From Liolophura sinensis (Eukaryota > Mollusca > Polyplacophora > Chitonida > Chitonidae), in contig NC_088298.1 in assembly GCF_032854445.1 (NCBI RefSeq), forward strand, positions 23,399,295-23,463,294: a stretch of 64,000 bases of DNA, given 5' to 3'. How positions within the stretch are numbered: the stretch's first letter is position 1; every line of letters begins with the position of its first letter. The translations under genes were made by a program, and so were the position numbers. Shown here piece by piece: positions 45,351 to 58,048 of this stretch. The notes beneath the pieces are model-generated. The model had not been told where the DNA came from. It was given only the letters and a program-made list of their open reading frames with translations, and made no database searches.

Positions 45351-46169
45351 TAACATTCAGAACTACTTTTCTGCCTTTTGCTACGTAGGTAGGGAACGCT
45401 TACACCTAGTTTTACAGGCATCAGACTACATTGTGCACGTACAACATATATCCTCTGGCTCATCACAGTGAATTAAACAAATATATTATTAAACTGCCGT
45501 TAAAGACATTAAAATTTGAAAAGGTTCGAAGCTCAAGAAAATGCATTTCAAAATCCTGAAAATAAATCCAGAAACGTACTATTATGAAGCCTTAAAATTA
45601 AGGGGAAACAAAAATAGGAAATCAACCAGAAGGTTTGAAATATACGGTACACCTGAGTGCACATGTACTGCATGTACTTGCTGAACTTTTTCTAACAAAG
45701 AAACAAAAATTAACTATTTCTTCATTTCCTGATTCCAAGAAAAAGTCTAAAAATTAATCTGAAATGATGAATATTTGTATGATCCATAGGGGTTTTGATC
45801 ATGACCTGTTCACAAGTTGATGTTTTTTTCAAATCTACCAAGTGACCAAGCATACTGACCCCTGAAAACTGTTTACCAAAACCACCCTTAATCCCCAGGG
45901 CCCCAGTCGTTTGAAAGTGTATTAGCTAATCATGGTATCAAGTCTTATATCATATTTAAATGTTTTGCCAAACTCTTCAGCCAATGCTGTTCTCCAAAGA
46001 CAACGTATAATAGCAGCAGTTTTAATCCATATTTAACATAATGTTACACAATTTTTTTAGGCTCAACGCAGAATTGAAGACTTGGCTTGATGTTAAATCT
46101 GGTATTTATAACGTCTTAAACCAGTTTTGAACAACTGGGTCGTGAACTCAACTGCTAATACACTGTACA

Positions 46170-46305
46170 TGTTTGTTTGTTTGATTGGTGTTTTACCCCG
46201 TGCTCAAGAATATTATACCACAGCCGCCAGCATTATGGTGGAAGGAAACATGGCTTAACCCAGGACCATCTGCAGGTTGCTGGAAGACCATCCCATGTAC
46301 CCCAA
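46170..46305 (-). mobile_element. SINE fragment, antisense
   Basis: TTTGTTTGTTTGATTGGTGT, TTTACCCCGTGCTCAAGAAT...CATTATGGTGGAAGGAAAC...ACCATCTGCAGGTTGCTGG. Confidence 0.8.
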
Positions 46306-46739
46306 TCAATGTACATGTACGTTTATCCTTAAAGCCTCGAAGGCCGAATGCTCATGTCACTAGAACAGATCATATATATATGTTGAATCTAGACACACGC
46401 ATGTACATATATGCCTAGCAACACTGGGGGAGTGAATTCCACATCACGGCATACATATCATGGATAGACGTGTACAACATGTATACTAATCGCTGAGCCC
46501 TGTTTTATCTGGCCGAGATCGAGTTACCTGTAAAGTAATCAATCTTGAGATCACCTGTGGAGCCTATCTCTGCTTGACTAGCTGCCTGTCTTACCTGAAA
46601 GAATACAGGTATCTTTGTGTACAGGTAAATGTTCTTCCACCCACATACATCCTGCTTAGAACTGGCCATCTACCTAACCATGGGCAACACCAGGAGCTCA
46701 CAAATACATGTACCGTAAAGTTCATAAAAATACCACCAA

Positions 46740-46885
46740 TGACCTGAACATAAGTCATGCATTTTGTCAGCTTCCAAAAATTCTGTCGATCTTAGAAATG
46801 CTTTGCTTTGAGGTTTGTTTGGAAGGTAAGATGATATCGTACTGAAAAATGTGTTACAGCACTGGAAGTAATACTGCTTGGATGG
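46740..46885. mobile_element. Family C MITE remnant
   Basis: GATCTTAGAAATGCTTTGCT, TTGAGGTTTGTTTGGAAGGT, AAGATGATATCGTACTGAAAA and ACAGCACTGGAAGTAAT match the interior of family C; both ends are decayed. Confidence 0.45.
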
Positions 46886-47847
46886 ACATTTTCCTTCATT
46901 TACTGCTCTGTATAATTTGCCCTTTATAATGATGGGATATTTATGGAGAAAAAAACCCACAAAACATAACTGTATCATAAAATATACATGTATCATATCT
47001 GAGGTCAGAATGCAAATTTCACGCTTGATTTCCCAAAATTATGTTTCTGTCTACATTATACTGCAGCTTTATCAGTTTCAGGTGTTGACAACTACCATAA
47101 TCTTCACAAAAATATACCTACACATGTGTATAGTCATCTCTTTTAAATACAAGTGCAAGTTCGCACCATTTGCAACATTCTGCAACATGCAGATCCCTTA
47201 CATTTGCTCCCCTTGTTCAGCGAATGGCCCATGCTATTAAAAAGATACATGTAACATGTAAACCGACTGTCACAGTGGCGCATAGAGCCGTTCCACCACT
47301 GCAATTATATTACCTTATAAATATAATTACAACCCGTCCCCTACTTTCCGGTTTGGAACTTTTTTTTTGCTATTTCTTCACGAAAACATGGATCACAAGT
47401 CAACATACATCTACATATATAGCCATATATCTTCAGGTAAATGTACAGGTATAAACACAGAATCACACAAATGTCAGGTGAGCAAGACTTGGTCAAGGCA
47501 ATCCAGATTTTGACGGCCCCAGATGTTGCAAGCTGCATGTATTAAAGTATAAATAGCACAGGTAAACACATGCACAATACCTGCCGTTCAGGTAAGCAGA
47601 ATATTGAGCATCACTTGTCTTCTTTTTTTTTTTCATACCTCTCCATCAGCAAATCAACGCTAATGCTAACACAATCCCTGGATGGACCTTGTCTGGCAGA
47701 TAATGTGTTATGTTTGCCTTTTACTCACGATACCAGTACTCGCTTTGAAGCAGAGATTTTCTCGCGTAAATATTTGTCAGCACATCATTACATCCTCTAT
47801 AATAACCTTCGTGTAAAGATCACCTAAAGAGACAAAATAAAGATCTT

Positions 47848-48020
47848 TACCTTAATTCCTCAACCTTCTTTGCATATGACAGAACAACTTTCAGTGCAAT
47901 TTATGCACATTTTCTTTTATTTTTGAGACAAAGTATATTCGTCGAATTGACCACTTCCAGGGTTTCACAATAAGTATAATTTTATCAGTCCACACAGAAT
48001 TATGCCTTCAGAATTGGTAG
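47848..48020. mobile_element. MITE-like element, family A, right end lost
   Basis: TACCTTAATTCCTCAACCTT, CTTTGCATATGACAGAACAACTTTCAGTGC...CCAGGGTTTCACAATAAGTA and CAGAATTATGCCTTCAGAAT. Confidence 0.7.
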
Positions 48021-48762
48021 AAGTTGCAACCATGGCTTAATTGCAATAAGCAACTTCACACCCATGTAGAATAAGTGACTCATGCCAGTTTTGAACTTGT
48101 AACTTCTAGATGTAACCATAGGTCTCTTAAGGTCTGTATACAAAACTGAAACACATAATGTATATGTGTAGCAGTTATCAAGGCTTCAAGTAAATTTTTT
48201 ATTTTTTTGGTAAGATGTCTCACAGATATACATGCTTCTTGTACTGTACACAATAAATTTCCCTTTTATGCCATTAAAATACAAAAAATATTGAATATTA
48301 AATACCATATAAAAGTACTTTTGCATATATACATATGTTACACTATCACTGTACTCCCAAACGAGTATATCACCATTTCTGGGTGATTTCCCGGTATGTC
48401 AGCTCCAGCACACCTGGCCTTGAACACATTCCTACAGAGATTTGTCTACCTGTAATCTTAAGTTCCCTCAGGTGTTCCTCATCACGCAGCTATTCTCCTT
48501 GATTGACAGTGCTATATACTCCATTGCACAAGTGATACAAAGCTGTGTCTCTGATATGAACATCATGTAGATGTACCAGAAAATTCCATGCCCAAAGAAG
48601 TCATAAAATGTTAACACAAAAGAAAAATCTCAAGAATTCACTATCAAATAAATCTGAATTTGAATTCTAAAGCTACATGTATCTGCTGATTACAGCCGTG
48701 ATGTTTTATGAATTTTATTTTGGTAAGAAAACAAGTTTTCAAAAAGCAGTGTGGAACATTTT

Positions 48763-48862
48763 TTATCGTACATGTCATACAATATTTTGCTTGCCACCAT
48801 ACCATTGTCCGGTATGTGTGATTGTCATGTAAGATATCTTTGTGAAACTGGGCCCGGTTCAC
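48763..48862. repeat. Dispersed repeat, family E
   Basis: TTATCGTACATGTCATACAA, TATTTTGCTTGCCACCATACCATTGTCC and AAGATATCTTTGTGAAACTGGGCC. It directly borders the 102-bp array that starts at 48876. Confidence 0.55.
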
Positions 48863-48875
48863 AAACCACCTTCAC

Positions 48876-49500
48876 AATACATGTACATGTACATAAATCG
48901 CCATGTTTGGTTGATGAAAAAACCAGTCTTGTGCATGTACAATGTATTTGGAACCCTAGCTCTTCAGTGCCTGGAGGTAATAATGTACATGTACATAAAT
49001 CACCATGTTTGGCTGATGAAAAAACCAGTCTTGTGCATGTACAATATAGTTGAAACCCTAGCTCTTCACTGCCTGGAGGTAATAATATACATGTACATAA
49101 ATTACCATGTTTGGTTGATGAAAAAAACAGTCCTGTGCATGTACCACGTAGTTGCAACCCTAGCTCTTCAGTGCCTGCAGGTAAAAATATACATGTACAT
49201 AAATCGCCATGTTTGGTTGATGGACAAACCAGTCTTGTACATGAACAATGTAGTTGAAACCCTAGCTCTTCACTGCCTGGAGGTAATAATATACATGTAC
49301 ATAAATCGCCATGTTTGGTTGATGAACAAACCAGTCTTGTGCATGTGCAATGTAGCTGAAACCCTAGCTCTTCAGTGCCTGGAGGTAATAATATACATGT
49401 ACATGTACATAAATCGCCAGGTTTGGTTGATGGACAAACCAGTTTTGTGCAAGTACGATATAGTTGAAACCCTAGCTCTTCAGTGCCTGGAGGTAACAAT
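48876..49500 (+). repeat. 102-bp satellite, six units
   Basis: The unit runs TACATGTACATAAATCGCCA, TGTTTGGTTGATGAAAAAAC, CAGTCTTGTGCATGTACAAT, GTAGTTGAAACCCTAGCTCT, TCACTGCCTGGAGGTAATAATA; CTGGAGGTAA recurs at about 102-108 bp. One copy carries an extra ACATGT. Both strands are open (34-residue periods) because 102 is divisible by three. Confidence 0.92.
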
Positions 49501-49504
49501 GTAC

Positions 49505-49650
49505 ACACTCAAATTCTTCCACCTTTTCGTTTGCTAGATGCTTATTCTGCGCAGAATGTTAAAAATGATACTTTTTGTTAAGTCCTAAATTTGGCCAACT
49601 GATGTACATTTGTCGCCAAAATCATTTTCAAAAAGTGTATAAATTGTGTA
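49505..49650. mobile_element. MITE-like element, family A, internally deleted
   Basis: CTCAAATTCTTCCACCTTTT, CGTTTGCTAGATGCTTATTC, GCGCAGAATGTTAAAAATGATACTTTTTGTTAAG and CAAAATCATTTTCAAAAAGTG. It abuts the 102-bp array. Confidence 0.55.
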
Positions 49651-50637
49651 TATATTGTATATATATATGTAGTTTCTTATGAAGTGCCAAAAAATCCCAA
49701 AAACATTACAAAATAAAAACTGTGGGCCTTACAATGGTTAGTGGACTTTCATTTCTAGATTAGCTGATATGAGAGTTTTCTTTTCATTTAATATGAATGA
49801 ATGTATGATTATAGCCCAGCACTATTTCTGTGTATGATCGAAATTCAGATAATGTTGAAAGTCGTCTTAAATCTTAACCAAACAAAACAAATTAAATTCT
49901 GACTATGGATTATTCTGAGCACATAAAATAAATACTACAGTTATACATGTATAAAATACATCTAAAATTATACATGTATACTGGTGTATATACAGAACAT
50001 GTAATGTAAATAAATAAAGATGTACATATACTCTGAATTCGGCTGTTGGCAGAAAAAACGCATTTCCTGCCACTAACAGTAAACACACGTTCAAATTGGA
50101 ATTACCTGTTTTGCCCCTTTGCTGATTCTGCAGAGGGAGTGAAAAAAAAAACAGCCTTACTCCCTGCCCACACCCCCCATCCCCCACACCTTCCCTTCTT
50201 TTTCAAGCTGTAAATACACAATACACCTTAAAACTTATGCATTGTACAAGATCAGAAGTAGGTGTATTTAACGTGCTGACCTTGTTTTAGTCCAGATACA
50301 GGACACGTCGAGAACGGAGGTTTTTCTTCACTGCACGGTGAGAACAATCGTCACATTATGCCCTAGGATAACCAGATAATGAACTGGTATTCTAAACCAA
50401 GCACAGGCCACGCTAAGACCACCACAGGCTCAACAACATGCATGTACAGAGTCTCACACAAACGAAAGACTGCTCCTTCCAAAGTTGTGCACAAACACAC
50501 ACAAAAATAAAGCATCGGAAATAAATTACACAAGGAAATAAATCGTGTAACAGAGTTGTTTGCAAAAAAAAAAACCACGTCTGAATTGCCATCTTTGAAA
50601 CAATGGGTTTATTATTGGCTTATAAATTCTGTTGTTA

Positions 50638-50845
50638 TATGATTTATTTATTTTATTTCATTTGTGTTTGACGCTGTACTCAAGAATGTTTCACTTATAT
50701 GACAACGGTCAGCATTATGGTGAGAAGAAACCGGGCAGAGCCCGGGGCGAACCCATGACTATCCACAGGTTGCTACAGACCTTCCCACTTACGGCCAGAG
50801 AGCATGAGCTAGACTTCAACTAACAGCAACTGCACTGGTGTTGTT
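50638..50845 (-). mobile_element. SINE, antisense
   Basis: TATGATTTATTTATTTTATT, TGACGCTGTACTCAAGAATG...ACTTACGGCCAGAGAGCATG, AGCTAGACTTCAACTAACAG; the extreme tRNA head is missing. Confidence 0.82.
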
Positions 50846-51099
50846 ATATGTACTTATCATCTACACATGTGAGTATATACCCGCATGTGATATTCTTGTA
50901 GTTTACATGCACACCAGCCTTTCTGAAAATCTTTCTCTGGAACATGAATATTGTATTAATCATAATTATGTAAGATTTATGGTCTACATGTTAATTAAAG
51001 GTCAAGGGTTAGATGTTAATGTACGACATACATGTATAGCCTCATAATGAGTGCACAAGAGACCGAGAGTGTCCTAATGGTCAACATGCTATGACCAAT

Positions 51100-51286
51100 G
51101 ACCCTGGAGAATCACTCCAATGTCAACAATGAGAGTTCAAGTCCAGCCTGGATTCCTCTACCAGTGGCTACGGTTGTGCGATCGTGGGTTGCCTGGTTTC
51201 CTCCAATTGTAATATTGGACGCTGTCATAAAAGTGAAAGAATCTTCAGTACAGTGCAAAACATCAGTCAAATCAATAAATAAATAC
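51100..51286 (+). mobile_element. SINE, diverged, sense
   Basis: GAGAGTTCAAGTCCAGCCTG (box B-like region), GATCGTGGGTTGCCTGGTTT, CCTCCAATTGTAATATTGGA, CATAAAAGTGAAAGAATCTTCAGTA and AATCAATAAATAAATA. Confidence 0.72.
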
Positions 51287-51357
51287 TGAGTGTAGAGTTT
51301 AGCTTAGGAAGCAGCATCCACATAACAAAATTTACAATCAAAATTTTAACAAAAAAA

Positions 51358-51525
51358 ATGATACTTTTGACGCCAACACTTAATACATGTAAGTTTTTCT
51401 GATAAGAAATTAATTAAACTTCACATAAAACTCTTACTTCACATCATGACCTGGCTCTATAAGCTGAATAAATCAATCAGAATCTAGCGAAGAGTGGCAC
51501 TTTAGGTGAAATACAGTAATCAAAA
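51358..51525. repeat. Dispersed repeat pair with 56060-56225
   Basis: GATACTTTTGACGCC, GTTTTTCTGATAAGAAATTA, ATTAAACTTCACATAAAACTCTT, GCTGAATAAATCAATCAGAATCTAGC and TGGCACTTTAGG align in order with the second copy. Unknown element, non-coding. Confidence 0.5.
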
Positions 51526-51959
51526 GATTAACAATCAAATCACACATATCCAGTGTTCGTGTACATGTCTGTACATACTAAAAGTATGCAGCGCTGGTTA
51601 TTCAAACCTGAATTTCATGTGCAGTGGAACCCATGACACAGTGTGAAAGCTGGCAGTCACAGGGGGTTCCCCAAACACTGGAGAAAACGTTGCATGATGG
51701 CCATATAGATTATATAATTGAAGGCTGCAGCACGGGGAACAAAGCCAGAGCAGCAACATGCAACAGCGTGATAAAATTAAAGGATACATGAAAAGGGAAC
51801 TATAAAATGAAGATTATGCTACTATGCCAAATGAAGAAAATTCTACCTTGAAATTTTTGCTAACAAAATTCATAGAGTCCATAACGACTAAAACATTGAT
51901 AATTAAGATCATGTGTTAATTAAATACCTACTTCAGCATAAACCCTTCATATAAACTTC

Positions 51960-52305
51960 CTTCGTCTGGAAAAAAGAGCTCAGATTTAATGAAGCCCTTA
52001 ATGTAATATAAGAGTTGATAACTACATGCACTTGTACTTACGATCAAAACACGCTATGTGTATGTCCGCTATACCATATACGTGTATTAATTAAAACATG
52101 ATTGAAAACACAGCTCAGAGTTACCTGTAATTAAGCCATTACTCTAATTTAAGAGTTCATTAACAACACGCAGTTGTGTTCAATTGATCAAAATATGTAC
52201 AGTATATGCCTGCTATACACGTATCATGTACTGTACGTATACTGCATGGACATATGTAACAGCTGAAGTACAGGATTGAAAACACAGCTCGGATTTAATA
52301 AAGTT
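51960..52305 (+). repeat. Old tandem triplication, about 130-170 bp units
   Basis: AGCTCAGATTTAATGAAGCC (51978), ACAGCTCAGAGTTACCTGTAATTAAGCC (about 52110) and ACAGCTCGGATTTAATAAAGTTCC (about 52280). Each is preceded by CATGATTGAAAAC or GGATTGAAAAC and by ATACGTGTATTA or ATACACGTATCA motifs. Confidence 0.45.
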
Positions 52306-52410
52306 CCCATTCTGGTCCTGTACATGTGTAAGACGATAAGATGGTGGATTTTTGTCCAGGATCAAAACAAAGTCTCTGGAGTACATAATGTACATTTACA
52401 CTAAATGTAC

Positions 52411-52632
52411 CCATTAAATTCCTCAACCTTTACGCATATGAAAGAGCAACTTTCAGTGCAATTTATTCATATTTTCAATTTGATTTTGCAGACAAAACTA
52501 CATTGGTTGGATTGGCCAGTTTTAAAGCTTCACAAAAAGTATAATTTTATCAGTCAAAATAGAATAATGCCTTCAGAATATGCTTAAATAAACACCTTAC
52601 AGACACGTGAAAAGGTTGGAGAATTACTGTAA
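52411..52632. mobile_element. MITE-like element, family A, near full length
   Basis: TAAATTCCTCAACCTTTACG, CATATGAAAGAGCAACTTTC...CAGAATATGCTTAAATAAAC...ACACGTGAAAAGGTTGGAGAATTACTG. This is one of the best references for the family (about 220 bp). Confidence 0.78.
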
Positions 52633-53516
52633 CCATAACCTTCAGCTGTAAAAAAATTTGGAAGCTTAGTTAACAAGATACATGTGTACACGTATCTTTT
52701 TGTAGATAACTACTGAGTAGGTCTTGCCGTTTGAAGAGCTGAAATGAGCGGACCTTATTACTTTTTGCTATCTGAGATCTAAAAGAACGAATGTCTCATG
52801 ATGTGAATGGAAATTTCTACTGATTACTTTACTCAAACTTATAACTTTTTTCCCCAAACTAGAAACAGTTATCTGGATTGAGCAGATCTCATTACTTTTT
52901 ACTATCAGAGATCCAAGAGAAAACAGGGACCTTTAGTTAGAGGCTACAAGTTAAACTTGTGACTAGAGTAGGTAAGTTAATTCTAGCATGTCTAGTATGA
53001 AGTTACAACTTGTACCTTTTAACTAAGGTCTCTAGCATTTCATGATTGTGAAGACTTCTCAAGACTTCTACTGGTGTTCGTTATGCACATTCCACCAAAC
53101 TTTTTTTTTCCAACCTTGACACACCCCTACTTTGGTACAAGACATTTTCATATTTTAAGAACTGCGGTGTTCATAAGAATGCTCACAAGAGGCTGAGAGA
53201 GTGTATGTATATCATATTGTGTACACCACTTAAAGAACATCTATAAGGAGAAATCAATAACTTTTATCTACAGTAGCTGCTTAGGTATAAAATTAATTTT
53301 ATTTCTTCACATTTAATGAGAAGATTAACAGCTGTACCTGTACCTGTAATGATTGAAGGATTTTACTGGAGTGTATGTGGGTCACACCAGGATTTGAACT
53401 CGGGTCTCAGCAGGAAAAGTCCACTAGCTACTGGTACATGTAATATTGCATAAGCCCCGGAAAGCTGCTCCTCTTCCATCTATTCATACATATACATTTA
53501 TGTACTTTCTTCCACA

Positions 53517-53873
53517 TGACCGGCACCGATGGCTCTGTTGGTACAGCTTCTGCTTCAAGGGTGGCAGATCCAGGATCAATCCTGGGTCAGGCCACACCTA
53601 TGACTTTGAAAGAGGAAGATGTAGCTTCCATGGTTTGTGTTTAGCATTAAGAGGAAGTGCAACAACTGGTTGACCCGTAACAATATTATGGCCCAGGTGG
53701 GGAAGCTTATTTGCCATCGGTAAGTCGTCTCCGTGAAGCAGCACTAGATAACAGAGCGGTGGAAATCCGTCCTGCGACAAGGAGATAAATTACATTACTC
53801 CTTCGTTGTCATATCACTTAAAGATTGTTAAGTACGACGTTAAACCCCAAACACTCACTCACTCACTCTTTTA
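53517..53873 (+). mobile_element. SINE with ACTC tail, sense
   Basis: The tRNA-like head GACCGGCACCGATGGCTCTG, TTGGTACAGCTTCTGC has box A at 53530-53541 and a box B-like GGATCAATCCTGGG. A body of about 250 bp follows, then the end GTTAAGTACGACGTTAAACC, CCAAACACTCACTCACTCAC. It is unrelated in body to the main SINE; the terminal block recalls SINEs I remember from gastropods. Confidence 0.78.
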
Positions 53874-55212
53874 CATGTATTTAGAACACAGAATGAGACA
53901 CAGGCACATGTACACCTGTTATCAGTTTTCAAATATATGCATTGGAAATTCCTGACTGTACATGTATAATGTAAATCAATGATAAATACATGTGTAAATA
54001 CATAAAGTAAACTGAAATCATTTCAGAACAGACAATTTCAGAGAAAGAAATAGGCAAAAAAAGATATTCTCTATAATCTCTCACTAAGCTCTCTCAAAAC
54101 CCAAGCATAAAACACAAGCACTATAATTTTTTCTCATACGAACTTAAACAATACTAACCAATCCCTCTTCACTGTTCACTCATCACTACGGTACCCATAC
54201 GTACCTACAGCCTTAGAAAATCGCATCGTGAGTGATGACACACTTGAAACAAAATGAAACACAAAAGGCTTCTCCCTGAATGACTGGTACATTTTCAAAC
54301 ACAAAGCCGTTAGAAGTTCTGCCAAGACTTGCCTGTCAGACGACAGAGTTAGTGGTTGGATGAGTGGTGCAGTGAACATGAATGCATACAGTACAACCTC
54401 ATACTGTACATGTGCATACTCTGCCGCAGAACATGTTGTTTCAAATATTTGAAAACTAAAAGACAGGTGAACTTAAGGATAACTAGCAGCTACCTGTGTA
54501 CACCACCTACACTGTATCTGCACTGCTAAACTGCTAACCTACATGCATATGTAGACAAAATTACCATCCCACAAATACAGCATGCATTAATTAGAACTCC
54601 CGACCTACATGTACCTGTAAATCGTGCTATTAAAATTGATTTCTAATTTCATGCACTGTTTTTACTGTAGAAGTAGCTTGGTTCTAAAAATAACAGTACT
54701 AAAGCCAGGGCGGCCACGACTGTCAAAACCCTACATCCATGTTGTAGGCAGAATGTAGCCAAACATTGTACGGTGTCGTGGAATACGATGTGTAAAAAGT
54801 GTTAAACAGGACATGTAATGTGTAGTAAACATGGTGCAGCTGGTAGTGGTAAGTAAAACACACTGCATATATAGACGCATTCGTCTGTGGATGCTACTTC
54901 ATATTATATGCTCATCATATTGCAATTCCATAACACCCATGCATTATGCATTATCACTAAACAATTAGCATAACTGGTTTGTTCGCAGTACGTCCATCTC
55001 AATACCAGGCTGATCAAATACATATGCAGTTTTCGAAGTAAATTACCCACATTTCAATTTTAAAATCAGCCAAATTGATTTCATGCTGTAATACTAGGCT
55101 ATGACAATAATACTGCGTGTACATGGATAAGATCAGACAACACCTAGGCAGGGCTAGGTTTATAACTGCATACGCAAATATACTAAATATCAGAACTGTA
55201 AAAGCAGAGTAC

Positions 55213-55560
55213 TTCTGAAGTTGTTCTTACAACTTTTTATCTACATGTAGTATTTTAAGGTTTCTGGACCTAAAGACATAATACCAAGCTATCAGGTGTA
55301 TGGAGAGACGAAAAGCAGTTCACAATAATTAAACCACTGCACGTTGATATGTTTCTAACAAAGTTTCCATTATATATCAAACATGCTGAAAGATATTAAT
55401 GATAAAAGATGAGCTACACAGTGTTTTAAGATGTTCTTACAACTTTATATCTAAAGTTTTGACGTTTTCAGTTGTATAATATTTATAGGCAACTATCTGG
55501 GTGGTAGAGAGTTCTGGAAAAATAGACAATAATAAACCTGTACACTTTGATATGCTTAGA
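55213..55560 (+). repeat. Two diverged tandem copies of about 210 bp
   Basis: GTTCTTACAACTTTTTATCT (55222) and GTTCTTACAACTTTATATCT (55434) are each followed by TTTT...GTTT, ATAATA..., AACTATC/AGCTATCAGG, GAGAG, ACAATAATTAAACC or ACAATAATAAACC and TTGATATG. Confidence 0.5.
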
Positions 55561-55884
55561 ACTGAAAAAGTTCCCAACATGTATACATGTACAGTATATC
55601 ACAGACTCGCAGGCTTTGCGCCAACGCCAACGGTGCTTCATGATGTCCAGGTTCCTTTTAACATATCAATCATGGATCTTGGTAAACAAGATAAAAATCT
55701 GAACCTTGAATAGCTCTATGGTTCTCATCAAAATAAACTATGATGCCCTTCAAAAGATAAACTCCCATCCACCATTAGACAACCAAGGCATTCAGGCCAG
55801 AAACACACCTGTACTCAACTCCACATGTCCATGCCTCTCACCTTCAAGCTAGTGCACACGTAAAAATGCACATGTACTAATGTA

Positions 55885-56035
55885 CTTTGAAGATAAAACT
55901 ACGTTGGTTGGATTGGTCAGTTTCAGGGCTTCACAAAATGTATAATTTTAACAGTCCACACAGAATAATGCCTTCAGAATAACCAGGAATAAACACTTAC
56001 AGTAGCAAACATACAAACAAGTTGAAGCATCACAG
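55885..56035. mobile_element. MITE-like element, family A, left end lost
   Basis: TTGAAGATAAAACTACGTTG, GTTGGATTGGTCAGTTTCAG, GGCTTCACAAAATGTATAATTT, AGAATAATGCCTTCAGAATA and ACAAACAAGTTGAAGCATCACAGT. Confidence 0.65.
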
Positions 56036-56059
56036 TATCAGAAGAGCATGAAGGTCTTA

Positions 56060-56225
56060 TGATACTTTTAATGCCTGCATTCACATGTACAAGGACATGA
56101 GCGCACGGTTGATGTTTTTCTGATCAGAAAATAATTAAACTTCTCCAAAAACTTTTAAAGTGTCCCTATACAGTGAATAAATGAATAAGAATCAAGCAAA
56201 ATGTGTCACTTGAAAGACATTAAAC
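56060..56225. repeat. Dispersed repeat pair with 51358-51525
   Basis: GATACTTTTAATGCC, GTTTTTCTGATCAGAAAATA, ATTAAACTTCTCCAAAAACTTTT, GTGAATAAATGAATAAGAATC and TGTCACTTGAAAG. Confidence 0.5.
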
Positions 56226-56227
56226 TT

Positions 56228-56350
56228 TAGGCAAAGTACAGTTAATGTAATCCCCAAAACAGGCTAAAGTACAGTTAATGTAATCCCCAAAACAGGCAAA
56301 GTACAGTTAATGTAATCCCCAAAACAGGCTAAAGTACGCTAATGTAATCC
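56228..56350 (+). repeat. 33-36-bp minisatellite, four units
   Basis: AAAGTACAGTTAATGTAATC CCCAAAACAGGCT repeated four times with single-base changes, starting within the right edge of the 56060-56225 repeat. Confidence 0.88.
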
Positions 56351-57983
56351 CCAAAACAGACTGGCTTTAGGATACGTAATACAGATACATGAATTTGTTA
56401 GGGTCTAGCAGTATCCTAACTAACATTAATATCAATGGCAGACTGCACATGCTTATGTACGAAGTACAGTACGCAGTCACGGACTGAAATGAAACATATC
56501 AGCCTTCAAAATTAATGAGCTTGAAATTTTGTATTTGCTCCTTGACAAACAAAACAAAAGCAACCTTAGCCAGTATTACATTGTACAAATAACACGGTCA
56601 ACAAGGATCAAAGACATAAAATTATAGTAAAAAATTAAATCTTTCTCTTTCAACCTACATGTTAGCACAGGTAATTTTCAAAGCTAATGGGTTTTGTCTT
56701 TGTCACTAAAATCAGTTGTTTTTTTGTTTGTTTTAGCAGCGAGTGGTATTTTACAAGGTTAGTAAAGTAAACATGTTTATATATTGACACAGACCTCCTT
56801 TACAACATGTCGATCAAGTGGATTGAACATTTTAAAAGGTCACCGCTAAGAGGATCTACTGTATGTGCAAATCACATGTACAACAATTATGATGTACAAC
56901 TAACCATAATAATAATTTATACTTGTGGAAGGTTTTTGTACATGTAACTTGCATGTAGTCTTGATTTGGTCTCAAAAATGAATGACAATGACTATAATTG
57001 GTTTGTTTCACAACTTTCCCAAGCACAATATTCAACACTTTAACAACAGAACCTTTTTGTTTGTTTTAATAATGTGTTAATAAACTATGTAAATCTGACA
57101 TGACCAGGCCTCCAATACATCTATATGAACTTTTATGAGAGTTGAGTATAAAAGTCACAACACAACCCTGTTCACACACTCCAGAATGTACACACACCAG
57201 TCCATGTATGTGTAGAAAGCCTAGCATGGTCCAGACGACCTAGATGAAATAAGCTGAGAACCCATAAATTAATGTCCAGCTGTGTGGGAATCCAACACTA
57301 ATTATTTCAAACCCTGGGAATTTCTGTCTTCTTCCATTCATAACTGAATATATATTTTAACATTTGTAACAAATGGTACAGGTACATGTACATGTAATGA
57401 AAATAAGTATGAATCTTATCACGTCAATCAACTGAGATTATCCTTAAAATAGGAACTGTGAAAACCAGGTCAAGACTACATGTTTGACTTGAACCTTAGA
57501 TATTGCATATGGCTACTGTACTCCATCCATCACAAATCCACAATCTCTTATATAAAAACAGGCAAAGAGCAAGAATGATTTATGACTTCTACGATGGTAC
57601 TTAGTTTAATGGGTTGAGAAAACTGACCAACCAAAATAAACCACCAACCTCCGGTAAGCTACTGATGCATACAGACGCAGATGCGATCTATTTTGGTGTA
57701 AGACAAGGGTGCTGTTGACCTCTTATTGTCACTAATCTGGAGGAATCAACAAATTTTCAACCCAAGGTTAGGAAATAAACCTACACCTCTGAAGCCTTTT
57801 GGCTAGGATTGAGGCAGAAAGATAACCAATAGTCCAAGTTCCACTTTCACAGTTTATTGTTTAAACGTTTCCATTTTACACAGTTTATTAAGTTACAAAA
57901 ATTAACATGAATAGAGCCTGGAATTTGTTAACACATACAAGTCTATGAGGACTGAGATATCAATTTACAAATGTTATACTAAA

Positions 57984-58048
57984 CATGACCAGAGACCAGT
58001 ACAGATGAATAAACATGACTTGAGACCAGTGCAGATGAATAACCACTG
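57984..58048 (+). repeat. Direct duplication of about 33 bp
   Basis: ACATGACCAGAGACCAGTAC AGATGAATAA and ACATGACTTGAGACCAGTGC AGATGAATAA. Confidence 0.7.

Noticed and set aside
48825-49537. ORFs of 227-231 codons on both strands
   Set aside because: Explained by the 102-bp tandem repeat; both strands are open with 34-residue periods and no other gene signals.
55501-55713. ORF of 70 codons with ordinary-looking composition
   Set aside because: No recognisable domain, it overlaps a diverged tandem duplication, and no splice or start evidence supports it.
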